Positions 57,050 through 64,000 of a DNA stretch of 64,000 nt are shown piece after piece. A program made the translations under genes and the position numbers. Below the pieces are notes generated by a model that was not told the DNA's origin, searched no databases, and was given only the letters and a program-made list of their open reading frames with translations. Positions within the stretch are counted from its first letter, which is position 1; every line of letters begins with the position of its first letter. Origin of the DNA: Lactarius indigo. Lineage: Eukaryota; Basidiomycota; Agaricomycetes; Russulales; Russulaceae. The stretch spans positions 434,001 to 498,000 of the forward strand of contig JAFKAC010000038.1 in NCBI GenBank assembly GCA_025766275.1, in the 5' to 3' direction.

Positions 57050-59008
57050 CTTTTCTTTCGGGCAGACCAACGTGTTGCAAACAAGACCTAGGAACCAAGG
57101 AGGCCACGAGCGGCGGGGCGGTGTGCTCATGCAAAAGACGGCGTTCACCCTCTACGTCGTTGACAGTGCGCCGGCGCAATGTTTTGCGCATACAACTCCA
57201 CCCTTCTCCACAACAGAATAACTTTAGACGTACCACTGTCACCCCAGAATGCAGCGCCGCCATGATTCGCACGCGCACACCAGTTACCGCCCACCAGAGA
57301 AGCGGAGCATACCCTGACCTCCCATAGTGAACGTTGGTGGTAATTAGACTTTAGCATTGTGGGCGTTGCAAAGTGCGCACAACGTTGCTGTTCTATTTCG
57401 GGAATGATAAAAAATACCCCCTTCTAGCTTGCTGAATATTGGCTTGAATCGTGTTCTTGGTGTAGGTCATCACCAGATCAAAGAAAGGAGTAGATGCCTC
57501 TTCTCAAAGTATAGTGAGAGTTGCATCTACGACCCCGCTTTCCCACAGCGCGGACGAGACTGGCCAGAAAAGTGTATTGATGTATTTTTTCATCAAGCAC
57601 ATTTAGCAACGTTGTAGCATCTCCCTCAGAACTGGGACTCGCTCTGTTTGGTATCAATAAGACGCCGCCGCGCGAAGAGTGGGGCAAAAGTTGCGGTGAG
57701 GAGATAAGTCCATGATGCCCGAGGAAAGTATCGCAAAGTCATGCCCTGCAGTGTTCTGCACTGGCACTACGGTGCTTTCTATGCCAAGGGACGACTTTGC
57801 GCACACCCCCACTGCACTGTCACAACCGCCAAGGCTTATGCAGTCACCCTTAAGAGAGCCGTCAGCACCATCAGCGCAATGCGGCCATAGAGCCTACATT
57901 TCGTGCTCGTGCAAAAGCGCCCCCCCTTCTTCAGATTCGAGTTTAATTTTTGATTCCACTTCCGGCAACCTTGGGGCCTGTTTGCCATTCCAGACGTTGT
58001 TTTGGGGCTCTTGCAACATCATGCATCAGGTCTCTGGCCCTAGGAACTGAAAAAGGGGGGTTCCTAGCGGGGATTATTGCGTCAACTAACTTCCTAGAAA
58101 AGTCAGTCGAGCGAGAGAGCTTCTATGCTGACACCCGTACGAAGTCGAATCCGTTAGGGATTTCCGTCTGAGCACCAACTAGAGCAGGTGAGACCTCCTC
58201 TTTTTTGTCTTGCTTACTTATTTGCGTGGAGAATTGGTAGCATCTACGTTCCTGTTTATATGGAGGGTCAAGTTACCGTTGGAGTCTCAGAAACAGTGGT
58301 GCTAGGTCAGCGAACTGAGGTGAGAGCAGACGGAGCCAGAGCGGGTCAGTGACGAATGACACGATGACAAATAGACAACAATCAAGGCGACCAAACAAGT
58401 AACAAGCGACAAAAATAAATGGGAGAAGCCGGGGGGGTCTATTATAGGAAATGTGGGAATGTCTTGGGGGATGTCTTGGGGGATGTACTAAGAAAATTCT
58501 CCCGTCTCAACTAGTCACGCATCGGGCTTGGCCTACCACGATGGCCCTCTGCACTGAGTTCCCCACCAGGGCTTGCACCGGGTGTACTCCGCGTAAATCA
58601 TTACTCCGAGTCCCTCCCCCTCAAGTGCTCCGCTGTGGCTCCGGCCCGGCTCCAGCCGTCGTGCCAGTGCGACGGCACCGCCCACGTCCACTGGGCACAG
58701 TCCCACAGTGATACAGTACTGTACCCGACCTTCCTTGAATGTCCACATGTTAGTGAGAACTCCCCAGTTCGTGATTGTCCCAGAACTGGTAATACAGTCA
58801 CGGCGATTTCCGTCGTCAAATAGATAGCATCGTCCAGTTGAAGTCCTCGTTGTGAGCCACGCTGTGACCCCAGGTGAAGTTATCCTGCAGTGAAAATTGG
58901 GGATTCGGTCAGGGCCCTATCGAAGAAATCCCTTAGGTCATTAAATCTGAACAAGTTGCACCGCGCCGACTTCGCCTAGTGAAGTCGACAGCCAAAGGAC
59001 CTTCCACA
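57050..59008. other. Intergenic region of about 2 kb
   Basis: No supported gene. A small direct repeat occurs at 58457-58481, two copies of atgtcttggggg. A 112-codon plus-strand frame at 57712-58050 has no motif or splice context. A T-rich patch lies at 58200-58215. Confidence 0.45.
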
Positions 59009-61033
59009 ATGAGCCGTGAGGTCCTACCTCTTCCAGATCTATACGATGCATCAATCGCAGAGTTGCAAGATGGACTACAAGGGGGCCTTTTTACTAGTGT
59101 AGATCTCGTCAAAGTACGCAATAAGATCTCCACACAAAATTAACAAACTTATCGACTACAATCTAGGCATACCTCGCACGAATTGATGAAGTTAACTTAA
59201 AAGGACCTAAGCTGCGAGCGGTGATTGAGACAAACCCTCGTGTATTGGTCCAAGCCGCTGCGCTTGACGTAGAGCGGAAGGAGAAAGGCGCTCGCGGGCC
59301 CTTGCACGGCATCCCCATCTTGCTCAAAGATAACATCGCTACAGATATCGGCGATGGTAGCTAAACCTTCTGCATTCTTTTCGCCTGCGTTAACTCAGTC
59401 ATACTCAACAGGCATGAACACCACTGCGGGTTGGTGCGACCTCTCTCAGATGATAATTTGTTGACCGCTCGAGTAGGGTCGTACGCCCTGCTGGACTCAG
59501 TGCCGCCACGCGACGCCACGGTCGCCGCCAAACTTCGCAGTGCTGGCGCGCTTTTACTTGGGAAAGCCAACCTGTCAGAATGGTCGAATTTCCGCGGCAA
59601 GGTCCCATCCGGTTTCTCGGGGCGCGGCGGACAGGCAACGTGCCCGTTCTTGGAGAACGCCGATCCTTCGGGCTCCAGCTCGGGCAGTGCCATTGCGAGT
59701 GCCATCGGACTTGCAGCCGCTGCGCTGGGCACTGAAACAGACGGATCTATCGTATGCCCCGCCAGCAGGAATAATATCGTGGGTGTCAAGCCGACTGTGG
59801 GCTTGACTTCGCGTGCAGGAGGTAGAGTTAAACTTCTTGTTCAAGTTATAAGTATCAATGAGGCAGTTCTCTCATTTCCACCTCAGTGATTCCAATTTCA
59901 AAGAGTCAGGACACAGTCGGGCCAATGACACGCTCCGTCACCGACGCCGCACTTGTTCTTAGTACCATTGCCGGTCGAGACGAACTAGACGACGCAACCC
60001 TGAGACAATCCACCATCGTACCACAATATGTGATTTCGCTTCGAGTCGGGTCACTGAGAGGAGCCCGCCTTGGCATCCCGCGAAAGTATCAGCCCACGGA
60101 TCCGAATATCCTCTTCGCGTTCGAAAGGGCTATTAAAGTCATTGAGGACTTGGGTGCCACTATTGTCGACCCTGCTGACTTCCCTAACGCCGAAGAGCTC
60201 CGCGAAACCCAGAACGAGATGTTGGTCCTCGAGACAGAGTTCCGAGTTAGTGGATGTGCACTCTCGAGTTTGGTGAACTAATCTGCTGCTTTAGGATGGA
60301 CTAGAAAAGTACTTTACTAGTCTGCTAAAGAATCCAAACGGGATTAGAACAGTCGACAATCTTATTGACTTCAACCAGAAGAACTCCGAACTTGAACTCA
60401 TTGAGCCGTACTATTCATCCCAGTCTAGGTAATCATCGCACCTTTGTCGCGTTGTCATAGGGTCGAAGAGACACCCCCAGATTGCATACTGCACGAACCA
60501 GGTTCATCAACGACAAGTATTACCAAACCATTGAGCGAAATCACACTCTTGCCCGTACCAATGGGATCGACACAACTTTGAAGGAATTTGATCTGGACGC
60601 TATGATCCTTCCCACCGATGGTGGGTCTGCATAATAAAATCCCCCAAATATATGTGAGGCTGATTTTTTTGCACCGGGTCCCTATCAGGGTACCTCCGTA
60701 CCCCAGCGGCCATAGCGGGATACCCTCTGATAACACGTTCGTGCCTACGGGTTTTCTTATCAACTCCCTTTATCACCAGGTTTACCACCCTCGCTCATAG
60801 TCCCGCTTGGCTTCCAACCCGACGATGTTCCTGCAACCGAAGCAAAGCCCACCATTGATAACGGCCCCGGTCTTCCGTTTGGACTGTTGTTCCTAGGCCC
60901 CGCATTTTCCGAGGCCAAGCTCCTAGGATATGCTTACGCATATGAGCAGGCTACACGTACACGCCTGTCAAAGCGTGCGCCAGGCGCGGCAGTTCCAAAA
61001 AGTCAATTACGAGATGTGTTGGGGGCACAGTAG
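59009..61033 (+). CDS. Amidase (amidase-signature family)
   Basis: Nine exons: 59009-59113, 59167-59356, 59412-59429, 59477-59821, 59887-60245, 60295-60428, 60502-60620, 60689-60736 and 60801-61033, giving 516 residues. The amidase signature is clear: HGIPILLKDNIATDIGDG with the catalytic Lys, PSGSSSGSAIASAIGLAAAA with the cis-Ser, and GTETDGSIVCPASRNNIVGV with the nucleophile Ser. Further words are SQDTVGPMTRSVTDAALVLS, ILPTDG, PAAIAGYPLIT and LPFGLLFLGPAFSEAKLLGY. The family hydrolyses amides; fungal members of this subtype resemble GatA-like amidases of unknown substrate. No signal peptide. The third exon is only 18 bases. All joins keep frame. Confidence 0.93.
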
Positions 61034-61776
61034 ACGAATGGCTCCTCTAGTCAAGTTCGTGGTAGCCCCGCAATAAGTCACATGTCGAGATTAGAGAACT
61101 GTACATAGTGAAAGGTTCAAATGAATGACAGCTATAAACGCCTCTCGTTATGTCGTACTACGGACTGGCGTGTCGCCGACGACAGCGTCGTTAGGAAACG
61201 GATACTCGCAAACAATGCCACGAGGTGGTCAGAATACCGTTTTGATTTCGTCGACCGAGAGGGGGTTATTGATGCCCTAGCAAGGGATCCGCGTGCTTAA
61301 ACCACAATCTAGTCAATCTGACCATGGCGCCGGGAGGCAGAGCAGCCTCTAGCTTGAGCACCACTAGGGTTAAGAAGAAGTATCTGGTGGACGATTCAAG
61401 TCTCCACCATTGCATTGGGGCACTTCATAGTCCATCGACGCTCTACGACAGGGGAGGGTCACCTCAAAACTAAGTTAACACGCATTGCAACGGCTACATC
61501 AATATATCATCAAAATGCATACGCCTCGTCCTTTGAGTCGCAAGAGCCCACCACCCACTCGGCATCTTCGGAAAGCCGATGACATTCCTGAAGGTGGGGC
61601 TGAATAGTGAAACCAGGCCGTTTAGAAACGTGGGAATCAGATAGCAATTGCGATAGGAAAATGCACAGACCAAAGACCAGTTAGTGTTGGTGTCGCTCCC
61701 TCTATCATTATCCAGGTCCGCCGGCTGGGGAACGATGGATGGGGGGGGGATGACACCTAGCGCTCGCGACTGCGGC
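61034..61776. other. Intergenic or 3' part of the DUF6534 gene
   Basis: No independent gene. A minus-strand frame continues from the next gene to 61494 if one base is skipped near 61865, so part of this stretch could be coding tail. Confidence 0.4.
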
Positions 61777-63299
61777 TCAGGTATCGCGAAACAGAGCGTC
61801 GTCATTGTGGTGGCACGAGCTCCGTCGGGGACCAGGGGGGCTGGCACAATCTCCGTGTTCGGGTGATTGGTGATCACGCAAGTAGACGCGGTTGTTGAGG
61901 CTCACTAACAGAGTGTTGGAATACCTGAACGTTTGTCAGCATTTTGGCTTGCGCGTAGTGTAAGTTATGTCACTCACACCTTCCCAAAAATATTGACTCT
62001 TATTTTTCGCATTAGCTGAAAGGTGCACGGCAACGAATAAAAAAAACATACGTGCATAAGTAGAAATACTTATTCTGTGGACGAGGTGATCGGGTCAAAA
62101 GATGATCGATCGTGGGGTATCTCGACTTACGGGGAAGGCGACATGAAGCACAAGGGACCCGATGACCAACATGGCTAAACAAGAAGTTAGATACACGGCT
62201 ATGTAGGGTTTCCTGAGGGACAGGTACCAGTCAGGGCGTTTGTTTCAATGGTAAGTCGTACCACACGAGTTAACACAAAACTGGAGAAGTTGCTTCTCAC
62301 CCTTCTTAGCTGCCAAAAATATCTCGGTCGATGTAGTAAAGGACCCAATATGATGGCGTACCAGCAGCGTCATCGCCACCGCGATCAAAACGTCCGCCAA
62401 AACACTGGATATCGCCCATAACTGACACGACAAAGTATGAGGCGGTATGGCCAATTAAACCAAAACGAGTGTGCATACGTATATTGGTGTCTTGGGAGCC
62501 ATATACTTGTCAACTGTGAGTGGCTAAACGCGTGTGAGAAGGATGATTTGGCGAAAGCGTGTAATACCAACTTCGATGCTCGCCCATATCCCTCCGGTTG
62601 ATTGAGTCACCGCAGCCTGTGTACAGGAAAACGTCAGAAGCTTAAGAATGCGGGGACAGTCAGGTATACATACCACAGCGATGATCCAACAGACCCACGA
62701 TGACCGTGAGTTCAGCACCCAAATTCGATAACAAAAGTACCCTTGAACGATGAGCGAAATAACTGTGCCAATGATGGCAACATCTACGGGGGTGAAATGG
62801 GAATTCCCGAGGCGCTCCACATTGCCGAATCCAGAAACAAACCAATAGTAGATATCGGCTCCAGTCAGTGCTGTTTGAATGGTCTCCAGCAGGAAGACAA
62901 AATAAACTGCTCAAAGTCCACCTCGACATCAAAGCCTTTCGAGTAATGTTGAAGACCAACCTAGAAATTTTACGGATCGTCTGTCTATTTGAAAATTGTA
63001 GCTATATACGTCTGAACGTGAATGAGTGGAATAAGACGGGGTCTCGGGGGACAGGCCTCGTACAGATCTGGACGCAGAGAACGCCGTAGAGTGTCCAGTT
63101 GAATACGAGACCGAAGAGCTGCAGAAATTGTTGAGAATATCAGTTGTGTGGACGGCAGAACGAGAGCCAGACGTACAAGAGGGGCAGCTCTGTGAAAAGA
63201 TCAGCGATGAGGAAAACCGCTATGGCAGTATCACCGAACTTACACTCTGATGATGTCGGGGGAAGCGGTTGATGACTCAGACTCGGCCATTGGTGTCAT
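61777..63299 (-). CDS. DUF6534-type fungal membrane protein
   Basis: A minus-strand gene with several short exons. The start at 63299 or 63290 gives MTPMAESESSTASPDIIR. Then come LFGLVFNWTLYGVLCVQI, a segment reading KALMSRWTLS in one frame and FLLETIQTALTGADIYYW in another, VERLGNSHFTPVDVAIIGTV and SLIVQGYFCYRIWVLNSRSS. These are followed by AAVTQSTGGIWASIE, VLVWLIGHTASYFVVSVMGD and SNTLLVSLNNRVYLRD. The pattern of about seven hydrophobic segments with the motif YSNTLL(V/A)SLNNR is that of the basidiomycete DUF6534 family, whose function is unknown. The stop at 61777 assumes no extra base after NNRVYL; otherwise the tail is longer. Exact exon ends are not fixed. Confidence 0.75.
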
Positions 63300-64000
63300 A
63301 GATTTCAAGAAGTGGGTGGGGAGTAGTGTCACGGAGCAGTGGGGACAGCGGGGTGGCAGGCCACAAGGAGGGCTTTATAATCTGATTTGTCGGGTTGTGA
63401 GTCTAAGAGAGATCAAGGGGACAGCGTGGTTGATCATGAAAACCTCTGTCACTGGACTGGCGCAGAGATTCTCCCATTCCAATCACATCCGCTCATAGCC
63501 ATGAGACAGGATCAAGTGTGACTTAGAAGCGTGTAGCTTCTTCTTAAGAATCCAAGTGCACACCAGCAGCAGTTATCACTGCCTGCGCCGTAAACAAACA
63601 CTGGCCGCCATCTTGACAGCACTGTTCTCATCAGGGATGAGGCCTATGAGGCACTACCCGCATGTTCGATGACTAGAGTGTCAAGAGTTGGGAATCTGCG
63701 GGATATTGATACATGATCCAAGTCTTGATCATGATGACAGAATTAAAAGATGGCAAAATCCCTGATGATATTTTAGTTGATACTTCCGCACTTATCTGTT
63801 CATTCTGCGTGATTTGCTGCATCATCTCGGTAACAGTGATGTATTGGTATGAACCCAACTTGAATGAACGGGAGTTGGAGGCTGGAGCAACCTGCGACGC
63901 CACCGGGCGCCACCGAAAGTTGTCATTAATTTAGCGTCCTGGTCACGTGAATGGCCCAGACTACAATCCAGTCCTGTTGTTGCCACCACGTATGATGACG
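63300..64000. other. Right-edge region, no supported gene
   Basis: Overlapping short frames on both strands at 63673-63934 include a hydrophobic stretch (SFCVICCIISVTVMYW) on the plus strand, but neither shows splice context or a known motif. A gene entering from outside the window cannot be excluded. Confidence 0.4.

Overview
This window looks like nuclear DNA of a mushroom-forming basidiomycete (Agaricomycetes). Genes are dense and broken by many short introns (about 48-70 bases, gt...ag). Several families typical of that group are present: a fruit-body lectin, a DUF6534-type membrane protein, small BTB/POZ proteins, an F-box protein and a DUF7587-like protein. I see no rRNA, tRNA, CRISPR array or intact transposon. 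Exon positions were read by eye from splice signals and reading frame. Where I give exact joins, the exon lengths sum to a multiple of three, except where an extra base is noted.

Layout. 0-5 kb: a left-edge repeat and a minus-strand membrane-anchored glutaminase-A-like gene (copy A). 6-9.5 kb: a DUF7587-like gene and a small unknown gene. 10-17 kb: BRO1 (ESCRT), MIC12 (MICOS) and an F-box gene. 18-21 kb: SUI3 (eIF2 beta) and ATP3 (ATP synthase gamma), head to head. 21.3-25.1 kb: gene-poor. 25-35 kb: CAC2, NUP57, ribokinase, RPL27 and a von Willebrand A gene. 34.9-38.9 kb: glutaminase copy B, a direct duplicate of copy A including introns and 3' flank. 39.5-49 kb: RPB9, then four BTB/POZ genes with the tRNA pseudouridine synthase DEG1/PUS3 among them. 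49-56 kb: an Stm1/HABP4-like gene, cyclophilin-40 and an OCRL-type inositol 5-phosphatase. 56-64 kb: the lectin, an amidase and the DUF6534 protein.

Most genes are unrelated housekeeping genes packed side by side. Four pairs share short intergenic promoters: MIC12/F-box, SUI3/ATP3, NUP57/ribokinase and Stm1-like/cyclophilin. The accessory part is the duplicated glutaminase pair and the BTB cluster; three of the four BTB genes are close paralogues sharing intron positions, an unusual GC-AG intron and a TATA box.

The main oddity is that about fifteen places in otherwise conserved genes carry exactly one extra base that breaks the frame, including essential genes such as SUI3, NUP57 and CAC2. 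I saw no clear missing base. This points to uncorrected insertion errors in a long-read assembly rather than real decay, and affects how the apparently broken second glutaminase copy should be judged. I found no clear sign of a wholly new system; the best leads are the BTB cluster, the glutaminase duplication and a 9-base microexon in the 5-phosphatase.
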